NCBI GenBank assembly: GCA_036822015.1
Contig: DAISIL010000008.1
Span: forward strand, 1 to 64,000
Direction: 5' to 3'
Source of the DNA: DAISIL01 sp036822015
GTDB taxonomy: Bacteria > Bacteroidota > Bacteroidia > Cytophagales > Bernardetiaceae
DNA length: 64,000 nt
The notes under the pieces were generated by a model. That model worked only from the letters and a program-made list of their open reading frames with translations. It searched no databases and was not told the DNA's origin. This document shows positions 43,217 through 50,929 of this stretch, in pieces; position 1 is the first letter of the stretch, and the number at the start of each line of letters is the position of its first letter. The position numbers and the translations under genes were made by a program.

Positions 43217-44053
43217 ATGAAAATACTGATTAAGAAAATACTTACTTCGTTTTTTGCTACGCTAGAAGGAAAAAAAGCGTATCAATCTCTTTTTGGCTTT
43301 CTCTACAATGTCAGCATTCGAGGGATGAACATGCGAGAATACCGTGAGGCATACAATGGAGAAATTGCATTCAAGGAAGCCATGATGCGTTATTGGTCAG
43401 TTCGTGAGGTAGATAGCCTTATCATCGTTGATGCAGGGGCCAACAAGGGCGCATATTCCCAGCGCATTACCGAACTGTTCGCTGGGCTGCCTTATCGTCT
43501 GTATGCTTTTGAACCCGTTCATGCTTCGTTTACTCAACTTGAACAAAAATTAAAAGATCATCCACAAGTTAATTTGTTTAATATTGGCTTAGGCGAGAAG
43601 ACGGAGATGCTTACTATTTTTGCTAATCATGCTTCATCCGAACTAGCTTCCTTGTACGTACGCGACATGAATAGCCTTTCTGTTCAGATGCAGCCCCTGG
43701 AGCAAGTACAGATACGTAACTTCTCCGAGGTCTGGGCAGAGCAACAACTTCCCAAAATTCATTTTCTCAAAATAGATACAGAGGGGCATGAGTTATCTAT
43801 TCTTCGGGCGATCCATGAAAAAATTGAGCAGCAAAAAATTGACATTATTCAATTTGAATTTGGGACTACCATCGAAAGTCGTACTTTCATGAAAGATTTT
43901 TTTGATTTGTTAGGTAAGCACTATCGTATGTACCGCCTACTCAAAGATGGATTATTCCCACTGCCAAGCTACTACCCGGACTATGAAGTATTTGTTTTGG
44001 GAAATTACATCGCCGTTTCTCGAAAAATCAATGATTTCCCCGAAAGTTTCTAA
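43217..44053 (+). CDS. FkbM family methyltransferase
   Basis: The ATG at 43217 gives 278 residues (43214 is equally possible; a GTG at 43193 overlaps the previous gene). The SAM-binding motif IIVDAGANKGAYSQRI and the FkbM core HFLKIDTEGHELSILRAIHE are present, followed by IDIIQFEFG. In surface polysaccharide loci these enzymes usually O-methylate a sugar. Codon use and base composition are visibly more AT-rich than in most of the window (for example 43201-43260 is about 30 percent GC), as in the next two genes. It lies 7 bases after the GT-D-like gene. Confidence 0.93.
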   Translation: MKILIKKILTSFFATLEGKKAYQSLFGFLYNVSIRGMNMREYREAYNGEIAFKEAMMRYWSVREVDSLIIVDAGANKGAYSQRITELFAGLPYRLYAFEPVHASFTQLEQKLKDHPQVNLFNIGLGEKTEMLTIFANHASSELASLYVRDMNSLSVQMQPLEQVQIRNFSEVWAEQQLPKIHFLKIDTEGHELSILRAIHEKIEQQKIDIIQFEFGTTIESRTFMKDFFDLLGKHYRMYRLLKDGLFPLPSYYPDYEVFVLGNYIAVSRKINDFPESF

Positions 44054-44056
44054 ATT

Positions 44057-45202
44057 ATGCAAGTTTCTTTCATTGTCCCGTATCGTGATCGTGCGCCCAA
44101 AGCGGTGTTTCGCTGTCTGTCCTCCTTACTGGCACAACACACGGAGATAAACTACCAGATTTGCTTCATTGACTATGGCAGCCAGGAAGAAAACCGCCAA
44201 AGTGTCGCCGATTGGATCACCCAGAACGATCCACAAAAGCGAATTAGTTACGCCTACGCCGATACACGCGGCTGGCTTTGGTGCAAATCGCACGCCAACA
44301 ACCTGGCCTTAGATATGACTACCGGCGACTACGTAATAGCCGTAGATGTGGACTTGATTTACCCACCTTTTTTCTTAGAAAAAGTAAAAGATTTTGTGGC
44401 TAGCAGATGTCATTTTTTTTACTATTGCTATATGGCGCCCCAGGACTTCAAGGGATATGAGCGCATCAACTGGCAAGAGCCGCTTTCCTTCCGACTTTCT
44501 AACCCCTCTCCCATAGATACAGGTTTGATGGGTGCGCCCAAAACGGCGTTCACCTCTGCTGGTGGCTTTGATGAATACTACCGCATCTGGGGTGTGGAGG
44601 ATGGCGATATGAATTTAGCTATACAACATCTTGATTACAAGCAGGTTGTACTCCCACTTAACGAAGGCTATGCCGTGCATCAGTGGCATCCTTCCAATGC
44701 ACAAATAGATACGATGCCCAGAGGTTGGTATGAGGTAATGAAGAAAAAAAAAACAAATCCACGCCGGTTTCGTCCACTGTTGGCACAAATAACAGAAATG
44801 CGTTCTGCCAAACATCTCTTTGAAAACGGAGATGTTGATAAGCTAGCAAAGTTTGTATTTTCTATACCTATCCAACAGAGCTATACGCTGTTTTTTGCTG
44901 CCTTTGAGCGGCTCACATCAGGTGAAGCCATGCTGGTTGCGCAAGATTTTGACTGGATTGATACCCATCCTGATTCACGCCTATCTGGGATATTCAAAAA
45001 AATTAACCGCTGGCTTGACCAAACGCCGCTTTCCTATCGCTGGGTAGAACTACTAACGTATCAGCAAGAAGAAGTTCTGGATTTCTATGCCGTTCGGGAC
45101 TTTTTGTATTATTTTCTACTCAACTTTGATACCCGTATCCAGGATTATTACTTGAATGTGCAAGCTAGACAAAATATATCATTTCTTATCATCAAAAAAT
45201 GA
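44057..45202 (+). CDS. Glycosyltransferase family 2
   Basis: This 381-residue GT-A enzyme starts MQVSFIVPYRDRAPKAVFRC. It has the nucleotide-sugar region with DYVIAVDVDLIYPPFFLEKV (DxD-like DVD), then TSAGGFDEYYRIWGVEDGDM, a motif typical of polysaccharide GT2 and galactosyltransferase-like enzymes. The C-terminal third (about residues 250-381) has no recognised domain. It begins 3 bases after the FkbM stop and overlaps the next gene by 4 (ATGA), showing tight operon structure. The transferred sugar is not predictable. Confidence 0.92.
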   Translation: MQVSFIVPYRDRAPKAVFRCLSSLLAQHTEINYQICFIDYGSQEENRQSVADWITQNDPQKRISYAYADTRGWLWCKSHANNLALDMTTGDYVIAVDVDLIYPPFFLEKVKDFVASRCHFFYYCYMAPQDFKGYERINWQEPLSFRLSNPSPIDTGLMGAPKTAFTSAGGFDEYYRIWGVEDGDMNLAIQHLDYKQVVLPLNEGYAVHQWHPSNAQIDTMPRGWYEVMKKKKTNPRRFRPLLAQITEMRSAKHLFENGDVDKLAKFVFSIPIQQSYTLFFAAFERLTSGEAMLVAQDFDWIDTHPDSRLSGIFKKINRWLDQTPLSYRWVELLTYQQEEVLDFYAVRDFLYYFLLNFDTRIQDYYLNVQARQNISFLIIKK

Positions 45203-46575
45203 AACAACAAAACAGCGATTGGCTCAATACAAGTCCCATTTTTTATCATGAAAAGACGGGGAAAACTGGATGTACCCCTAATGAAGTTGTTGATTTTGCA
45301 AATTTTGATTGGGATTGGGAGGGACTACAATTATTCATGGATTACGGGTATTGTGTCTATACCCATACCCCTATTCGCCATGTGCGCTTTTTACCTCCTT
45401 TATCTAAGCTTAGCACGGATAAAGGTTGCCACACGCCACCGAAAGAGCAAATAGATATTATTTTTGAAAATCTTCTCACACCCACTGACCCAAAAGATGT
45501 ACTTAGTCTTTTGTCTCACAAACTTAGTACGTGGCTAAGCAATCAAGCGGAGGAGACCCGCTTGATTTTACCCCTAAGCGGCGGCTTAGATTCGCGGCTT
45601 TTGTTGTATCATCTAAAAAGCCATCCTCACATAACTACCTATACTTACGGTGTTTCGGAAGACCAATCACAAAACTTTGAAGTGCTATACGCACAACAGA
45701 TTGCCAAACTGGCTGGGGTTTCGTGGCAGCAAATTCCTTTGGGCAACTATCTTTCATTACTCCCAAAGTGGAATCAACTTTTTGGTATTTCCACACACGC
45801 ACATGGCATGTATCAAATGGAGTTTTATCAAAAAATATCAGAAATTAACAAGTTTATCAACTCGCCTATCTTAGTGAGTGGTTTTATTGGTGATGCCTGG
45901 GCTGGTACTGTATCTCCGGCCCCTATTGATCGCCCCGAAAATTTGTCAAGGCTGGGCTTTTCTCACGGGCTAAAAGCAGATAGTCGCTTTTTACATCATT
46001 ATAAGCAAAAATTAGATGTTTTAGATTTATTTTTTGAAGCACAACGTAGCTATCTACACCATAGTCCCTATTTAGTCATCCTGACCATGCAAAACAAAAC
46101 CATGCTCTTGCGCTATCTCATGCAAGTCCCCGAAACAATGGGATGGCATACCTACGCGCCCTTCGCCGATCAAGAAACAGCCTTAGCCATGCTTCGCTTA
46201 CCTCATCAGGAACGAAAAAATAGACATTGGCAAAGAGCATTTATTGAGGATATTGGCTGGAATATAGAGGAAAAAATTACCGCCGGTCAAGTTTTTAATT
46301 ATCTAAATCATCAAGCAGCCATTACACATCCTTTACCCTTACTTGATGTGCATTTGTTACGTGAGATTGTACGCCCTGCGTATGTAGAACAAATCAATAA
46401 AAAACTGCTATACAGCTTTTGGCAGCGTCAACGCTTAGCTTTGCATCGGCGATTCCGCAAAAAGCGCGTTTTGTGGCGTTTTTTTACGGATGATTTTTTA
46501 CCTGCTTATTTTGCTTATCTAAATCTTTATCCTTTGCAAAAGTTAATAGAGGAGCGCAATCAATACCTATCATAA
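45199..46575 (+). CDS. Asparagine-synthase-like ATP-dependent ligase without glutaminase domain
   Basis: This 458-residue protein has the PP-loop of the asparagine synthase/argininosuccinate group: RLILPLSGGLDSRLLLYHLK (SGGLDS, residues 127-132), with YTYGVSEDQSQNFEVLYAQQ downstream. An N-terminal cysteine glutaminase (Ntn) domain is not seen: the first ~100 residues do not begin with Cys2 and have no recognisable Ntn motifs. Nitrogen would therefore come from free ammonia or a partner, or the enzyme adenylates a carboxylate for another nucleophile. Similar ligases in glycan loci amidate uronic acids; this is an inference from context. It overlaps the GT2 gene by 4 bases and precedes the CapA gene by 1. 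Confidence 0.86.
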   Translation: MKQQNSDWLNTSPIFYHEKTGKTGCTPNEVVDFANFDWDWEGLQLFMDYGYCVYTHTPIRHVRFLPPLSKLSTDKGCHTPPKEQIDIIFENLLTPTDPKDVLSLLSHKLSTWLSNQAEETRLILPLSGGLDSRLLLYHLKSHPHITTYTYGVSEDQSQNFEVLYAQQIAKLAGVSWQQIPLGNYLSLLPKWNQLFGISTHAHGMYQMEFYQKISEINKFINSPILVSGFIGDAWAGTVSPAPIDRPENLSRLGFSHGLKADSRFLHHYKQKLDVLDLFFEAQRSYLHHSPYLVILTMQNKTMLLRYLMQVPETMGWHTYAPFADQETALAMLRLPHQERKNRHWQRAFIEDIGWNIEEKITAGQVFNYLNHQAAITHPLPLLDVHLLREIVRPAYVEQINKKLLYSFWQRQRLALHRRFRKKRVLWRFFTDDFLPAYFAYLNLYPLQKLIEERNQYLS

Positions 46576-46576
46576 C

Positions 46577-47749
46577 ATGAAATCAGCATCTTTTTTTCGC
46601 ATTGGTCTTCTGGGGGATGTTGTGGTGGCAAACGCTTTGGGCAAAGCCGATCCGTTAGGCGACCTGCTGAAACAACACCTGAGCGAGCATGATCTGACGA
46701 TCTTTAATCTGGAGGCTCCCATACTTGATGAAGACACCTTACCATCGGCACAAAAGATTGGCCCTGTATTGAAACAACATTCAGACATTGGTAAATTACT
46801 GAATAGCAAATACTTAGATATTGCCCTACTGGCCAATAACCATATTGCTGACTTTGGTGTAAAGGGCATTGAACAAACCCAATCTAGGCTTGATGCCCAT
46901 GGCATACGACATATAGGTACAACGTACAAGCCCTTGATCGCGGAAAAGAATGCGTGTCGTATTGCGATCTTTGCTGCTGCCGAAGGGCAGTTTGGAGCCA
47001 TGCGGGGCGAGGAGACCAATGGGTATGTATGGTTGCTTCACCCCAAACTAAAAGAGGAAATTCAAAAAGCAAAACATAATAAAGAAATTCAAAAAATATG
47101 GCTTTTTGTTCATGCTGGTTTGGAGGGAGAAGCTATTCCTCTACCCGAATGGCGGCAGATTTATCGTGAGTTCATTGACCTAGGCGTAGATTTGATCGTC
47201 GGTACGCACCCGCATCACATACAAGGCAAAGAGATATACCAGGGAAAACCCATTTATTACAGTCTCGGAAATGCCTTTTTCAATTTAGCCCATGCTCCCC
47301 AATCCTGGTATCAATCTATTTTCTTGTCGGTTTGTATTGACCTGACAACGGGCGATATGAACACAGAAGAGCATCTGCTGTGTTTGTCTGGTCAGACCCT
47401 GGATATAGCCAATAATCAGGAGGAATTAAAATGTTTTTTGGAGAAACAAAAACACATACTAGAAAACAAAGAGCTTTACAATCAGCATATTAAAGAAATC
47501 TGTTTAGCACATTGGGAGCGTTACTACGAATCGTATCTCTTCTTTCCGAAGACAAACGTAGAAGTTCTCCCGCTGGATAAAGGTATCAAGCGTCTGCTCA
47601 AAAGACAACTACACCACCTACTTGAAAAAATCAAAGCACGCTTTTTTCATCAAAACGACCAACAAGAAATGTTCTGGCTTCATGTTTTTCAAACAGAAAC
47701 ACATCGTTTTGTGATCGAGCGTGCCTTGCGAGAGCGATCCAAGACCTAG
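46577..47749 (+). CDS. CapA family (metallophosphoesterase-like) protein
   Basis: This 390-residue protein has the CapA/YwtB fold motifs: RIGLLGDVVVANALG, LTIFNLEAPILDED, LLANNHIADFG and VGTHPHHIQGKEIYQGKPIYYSLGN. The GD, NLE, NNH and GTHPH residues form the metal-binding set of this calcineurin-like superfamily. The family is named for poly-gamma-glutamate capsule synthesis, but here the other Cap genes are missing and the neighbours are glycosyltransferases. A role in maturing or exporting the glycan is an inference. No signal peptide is seen, so it is probably cytoplasmic. Its stop overlaps the converging ferritin gene by 4 bases. Confidence 0.88.
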   Translation: MKSASFFRIGLLGDVVVANALGKADPLGDLLKQHLSEHDLTIFNLEAPILDEDTLPSAQKIGPVLKQHSDIGKLLNSKYLDIALLANNHIADFGVKGIEQTQSRLDAHGIRHIGTTYKPLIAEKNACRIAIFAAAEGQFGAMRGEETNGYVWLLHPKLKEEIQKAKHNKEIQKIWLFVHAGLEGEAIPLPEWRQIYREFIDLGVDLIVGTHPHHIQGKEIYQGKPIYYSLGNAFFNLAHAPQSWYQSIFLSVCIDLTTGDMNTEEHLLCLSGQTLDIANNQEELKCFLEKQKHILENKELYNQHIKEICLAHWERYYESYLFFPKTNVEVLPLDKGIKRLLKRQLHHLLEKIKARFFHQNDQQEMFWLHVFQTETHRFVIERALRERSKT

Positions 47750-48315
47750 CCAGCAGAGGGCGCGGCCCCACTGGTGGCAGCAATCTCCTTTTCGATATTA
47801 CCGATGGCCTGGTCAATGTACCAAAGCCCTTGCCCTTCTTCACCGATAATGTCAAAAAGTTCTACGGCACGTCGAGAGATGACCTCCTCCTCGCGCTGCT
47901 CATTGACAAACCATTGCAAAAACTGAAAAGTAGCAAAGTCCTTAGCCTTCCAGCAATTATCCACTAGATCATTGATGGCAAGGGTAACTTTGATTTCGTG
48001 CTTGAGGGCTGTCTCGAAAACCTCCCGAAGCGTTTGGTACTCATGCTTTACCCCACGAATCTCGGGAGCCAGTGCATGTCCACCAGCATCATTCAAATAT
48101 TGAAAGAACTTCATCATGTGCATACGCTCCTCATCCGCGTGCCGGTACAGGTACTGTGCCGAGTGAACATAGCCCTCCTTATCACACCAGGAGGCGGCGG
48201 CCAGATATGCCCATGAAGACTGTGCTTCGAGCTGAATTTGCTTATTGAGTCGCTCCTGCATCTCCTCAGTAACAGAGGTTTTGAGCGTAACGAAAGGCTT
48301 GATCGTTTTGGTCAT
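47746..48315 (-). CDS. Ferritin
   Basis: This 189-residue iron-storage protein has the conserved four-helix pattern, with ferroxidase residues in EAQSSWAYLAAASWCDKEGY, HADEERMHMMKFFQYLND and LQWFVNEQREEEVISRRAVE. It lacks the haem-binding Met of bacterioferritin and the N-terminal shape of Dps, so it belongs to the FtnA-like group. A short N-terminal extension before VTEEMQERLNKQIQLEA and a Gly/Ala/Ser tail are variable. It would oxidise and store iron in a 24-mer. The converging CapA gene overlaps its 3' end by 4 bases. Confidence 0.96.
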   Translation of the reverse strand: MTKTIKPFVTLKTSVTEEMQERLNKQIQLEAQSSWAYLAAASWCDKEGYVHSAQYLYRHADEERMHMMKFFQYLNDAGGHALAPEIRGVKHEYQTLREVFETALKHEIKVTLAINDLVDNCWKAKDFATFQFLQWFVNEQREEEVISRRAVELFDIIGEEGQGLWYIDQAIGNIEKEIAATSGAAPSAG

Positions 48316-48342
48316 AGTGTTTTTTTTAGGATAAAACGGGGC

Positions 48343-49314
48343 TTACCAATACTTTGTTGCACGTAAATAGTCCTGGACATACTCCCGCACCCCAAGCTCA
48401 AGAGAGAAAAAGGGGGCTGTATATCCTCTGTCTTTTATTTTTTGCATATTTGCCTCCGTAAAATACTGATACGTTTGGCGAATATCCTCGGGAATATCAA
48501 CAAAACGAATATTTATGGGCTGCTCCAAAGCCACAAAAATTGCCTCGGCAAGTGCGACAAAAGAACGCGCCTGACCTGTGCCGAGATTGTATATCCCGCT
48601 CGGCGTATCGGGCTGCTGCCTAAAAAAATCACAAACCTTCACCACATCCTTTACATACACAAAGTCGCGCTGCTGCTCTCCGTCCTTGTACTCGGAACGA
48701 TGAGAACGAAACAGTCGCATTTGCCCAGTACTTTGTATCTGATTGAAACCATGAAAGATAACCGATGCCATTCGTCCTTTGTGGTACTCGTTGGGGCCAT
48801 ACACATTAAAAAATTTCAAGCCTGCCCACAAAGGAGGCTGTTCTTTTTGCTCAATTACCCAGCAGTCAAATTGCTGTTTCGAGTCGCCGTAGGGATTGAG
48901 TGGGCGTAGGTTTGGGATAAGACTTTGGTCGTCCGTATAGCCTAATTCACCACTGCCATAGGTAGCCGCCGATGAGGCATAAACCAACGGTATTTGATTT
49001 TGAGTACAATACCTCCAAATATCTTTGCTGTAATTCAAGTTAAGTGAATCAAAAATAGTTGTATCAAAAAGCGTAGTATCTGTTCGTGCGCCCAAATGAA
49101 AGACAAAGTCGATTTGTCTCTTTTGTGCGCTGAGCCAGGCAAAGAACTGATCGCGTGGGATACGGGCTTGTAGCTTTTTGTTGGCTAAGTTGGGGAGTTT
49201 ATCTGGCCGTGCGGAGAAGTCATCCACAGCAACGATTTGGTCGATCCCCTGGGCGTTGAGGTGAGCGATCAAGGCACTGCCAATAAAACCTGCGGCTCCG
49301 GTTACGATAATCAT
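48343..49314 (-). CDS. hldD: ADP-L-glycero-D-manno-heptose 6-epimerase
   Basis: This 323-residue short-chain dehydrogenase-type epimerase converts ADP-D-glycero-manno-heptose to the L form for lipopolysaccharide inner core. Seen are the NAD(P) loop VTGAAGFIGSALIAHL, HLGARTDTT, the catalytic triad region with SSAATYG and YGDSKQQFD (Y, K), and EYHKGRMASVIFHGF. The tail has SLELGVREYVQDYL. It overlaps the coaE start by 4 bases (ATGA on the minus strand). No other heptose genes are in the window. Confidence 0.95.
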   Translation of the reverse strand: MIIVTGAAGFIGSALIAHLNAQGIDQIVAVDDFSARPDKLPNLANKKLQARIPRDQFFAWLSAQKRQIDFVFHLGARTDTTLFDTTIFDSLNLNYSKDIWRYCTQNQIPLVYASSAATYGSGELGYTDDQSLIPNLRPLNPYGDSKQQFDCWVIEQKEQPPLWAGLKFFNVYGPNEYHKGRMASVIFHGFNQIQSTGQMRLFRSHRSEYKDGEQQRDFVYVKDVVKVCDFFRQQPDTPSGIYNLGTGQARSFVALAEAIFVALEQPINIRFVDIPEDIRQTYQYFTEANMQKIKDRGYTAPFFSLELGVREYVQDYLRATKYW

Positions 49315-49916
49315 AAATTTTGTATTTGTTGGTGAATTTTTAAAACTTGTAAGATCAAATGCTGCTGACCGTCATTATGAATCACAAAATCCGCCTGCGC
49401 GATTTTTTGTGCCTGAGGGATTTGTTTATCCAGAATGGCGCGTACTTGTGCCTGATCGCGATGCGGGTCTCGGGCCAGTACACGGGCGATGCGTAGCTCT
49501 TCGGGGGCAGCCACGACGATGATGCGGTCTAGCTCCCGAGCCGTGTTGGCTTCAAAGAGTAGGGCGGCTTCTTTGAGCAAATAGGGGGCCTGTTCGTGAG
49601 CGGCCGCCCACTGCTCAAAATCCCGCCTAACGGCAGGATGCACCCAGGATTCTAGCTGCTTAGCACGTGCCGGATCTGTGAAGACCTGCTCGGAGAGATA
49701 GGCACGGTTAGGCGATCCGTCGGGTAGGTAAGCCGCTGTACCGAAGTGATGAACGACTTGTTGTTTGATAAACAAATCATTGGCAGTAAGCCATTTAGCA
49801 CGATCATCGGCTAAGTAGATCGGAATACCCAAAACAGCAAAAATACGGGCCACGGTACTCTTTCCGGCACCAATACCACCAGTCAGGCCGATACGTAAGG
49901 GACGGGAATAGCTCAT
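49311..49916 (-). CDS. coaE: Dephospho-CoA kinase
   Basis: The enzyme phosphorylates dephospho-CoA, the last step of coenzyme A synthesis. The ATG at 49916 (MSYSRPLRIGLTGGIGAGKS) gives 201 residues; the frame to 49940 adds a poorly supported 8 residues. The P-loop GGIGAGKS, the DDRAKWL region and the LLKEAALLFEAN motif are all typical. It overlaps the ybbR-like gene by 4 bases and hldD by 4, so a ybbR-coaE-hldD transcript is likely. The ybbR-coaE pairing is common in Bacteroidota. Confidence 0.96.
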   Translation of the reverse strand: MSYSRPLRIGLTGGIGAGKSTVARIFAVLGIPIYLADDRAKWLTANDLFIKQQVVHHFGTAAYLPDGSPNRAYLSEQVFTDPARAKQLESWVHPAVRRDFEQWAAAHEQAPYLLKEAALLFEANTARELDRIIVVAAPEELRIARVLARDPHRDQAQVRAILDKQIPQAQKIAQADFVIHNDGQQHLILQVLKIHQQIQNL

Positions 49917-50902
49917 AGTTGGCGTTTGATTTGGATGCACTCGGATGGGCTAAACTGGGGTGTAACGTAATGATCGGGGAGGTCGGGAAGCTGGTAGTTG
50001 AGGGAGGAATCCAGGGGATTGAGTTGCTCAAAATCCAGGAGAACGAACAACGAATCATCTCTCACCAACAGCTCGTCTGATCGTCGAATCCAATACGACA
50101 TCCGCACCGAGCTATCACTTAGCTGCCATAAAGTATCGGGAAAATTGACCGTTCGGACGGGTAGATCATACACTTGCTCCAAAAACAAATCCACCTCGAA
50201 AGAAACCCTAACGCCCTCTGGATTGAGTCGCACGTAAGGATGTCGAAAGAGATTTGACTTTTGTTTTTCAAAAGGAATACGATCCGAAAAGGTATCGTCG
50301 ATTTCTTCGCGGGTCATTTGTATAAAAATTGTATCCGTTAGCTGATCGAGCATGGTACGGGGTAGGCGTACCTCGACGGTCGCAGGGGAGAGTTGGATGG
50401 GAGAGATTCGGCGGTAATTGGTAGCTAGCCAGGGAGCCGGATCAACTATTTTTACGGGGCGAGTAACGGTCAGTAGGGTATCAAATGACAAAAAAAGAGA
50501 ATCTTGCAAGCCCTGCAAGATGCGAAGTTTACCTAATCGTTCATTGAGCTGGAGGCGAAGTTCTTCAAATGTGATGGCCGGCGTTTGGAGTGGGTGAGGA
50601 ATTGAGACAACGAGTGCCTGTACTTCTATGCCGAGCTTAAACTTGAGCAAATCCCAGCCGTTACCCTCCACCAGTAAGGGAATATCCTCGGGTAAGTCCC
50701 TGATAGCTATGATGTTTTCGTGTGTATGGGTAATGAACAGGGGATAGTCGATGTCCGTAATATAGTCCGCTCGATTGAGGGCATCAAAGAACCAAATGAC
50801 CGTTGCTAGTATCAACGATCCCACAATGGCGGGCCAATCTTCCCTTTGGATTTTGCTCAACGGTGCTGCTTTTTCTTCAAAAATACGGCAAAGTTTGCGC
50901 AA
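49913..50902 (-). CDS. YbbR-like domain protein
   Basis: This 329-residue protein has one N-terminal membrane segment (residues about 26-41, AIVGSLILATVIWFF) and a periplasmic region of YbbR-like repeats, for example PVKIVDPAPWLATNYRRISP and PATVEVRLPRTMLDQL. The frame has no ATG in this region: it starts with TTG at 50902, directly after an in-frame stop. A later start would remove the membrane segment, so TTG is the best choice. YbbR (CdaR in Firmicutes) modulates cyclic-di-AMP synthase there, but in Bacteroidota the role is less clear. The coaE gene follows with a 4-base overlap. Confidence 0.87.
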   Translation of the reverse strand: MRKLCRIFEEKAAPLSKIQREDWPAIVGSLILATVIWFFDALNRADYITDIDYPLFITHTHENIIAIRDLPEDIPLLVEGNGWDLLKFKLGIEVQALVVSIPHPLQTPAITFEELRLQLNERLGKLRILQGLQDSLFLSFDTLLTVTRPVKIVDPAPWLATNYRRISPIQLSPATVEVRLPRTMLDQLTDTIFIQMTREEIDDTFSDRIPFEKQKSNLFRHPYVRLNPEGVRVSFEVDLFLEQVYDLPVRTVNFPDTLWQLSDSSVRMSYWIRRSDELLVRDDSLFVLLDFEQLNPLDSSLNYQLPDLPDHYVTPQFSPSECIQIKRQL

Positions 50903-50924
50903 AACAAAGGGTTTCGTAATTTAG
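50895..50924 (+). promoter_or_regulatory. Candidate trkH promoter
   Basis: TTG at 50895-50897, then 19 bases, then TAATTTAG (50917-50924), one mismatch from TAnnTTTG. It ends 5 bases before the trkH ATG, so transcription would begin almost at the start codon. It also overlaps the TTG start of the divergent ybbR-like gene. Confidence 0.45.
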
Positions 50925-50929
50925 CTTTT

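Noticed and set aside
46577..47749. CapA gene as evidence for a poly-gamma-glutamate capsule
   Set aside because: CapB, CapC and CapE-like genes are absent and the neighbours are glycosyltransferases, so the glutamate-polymer role is not supported.
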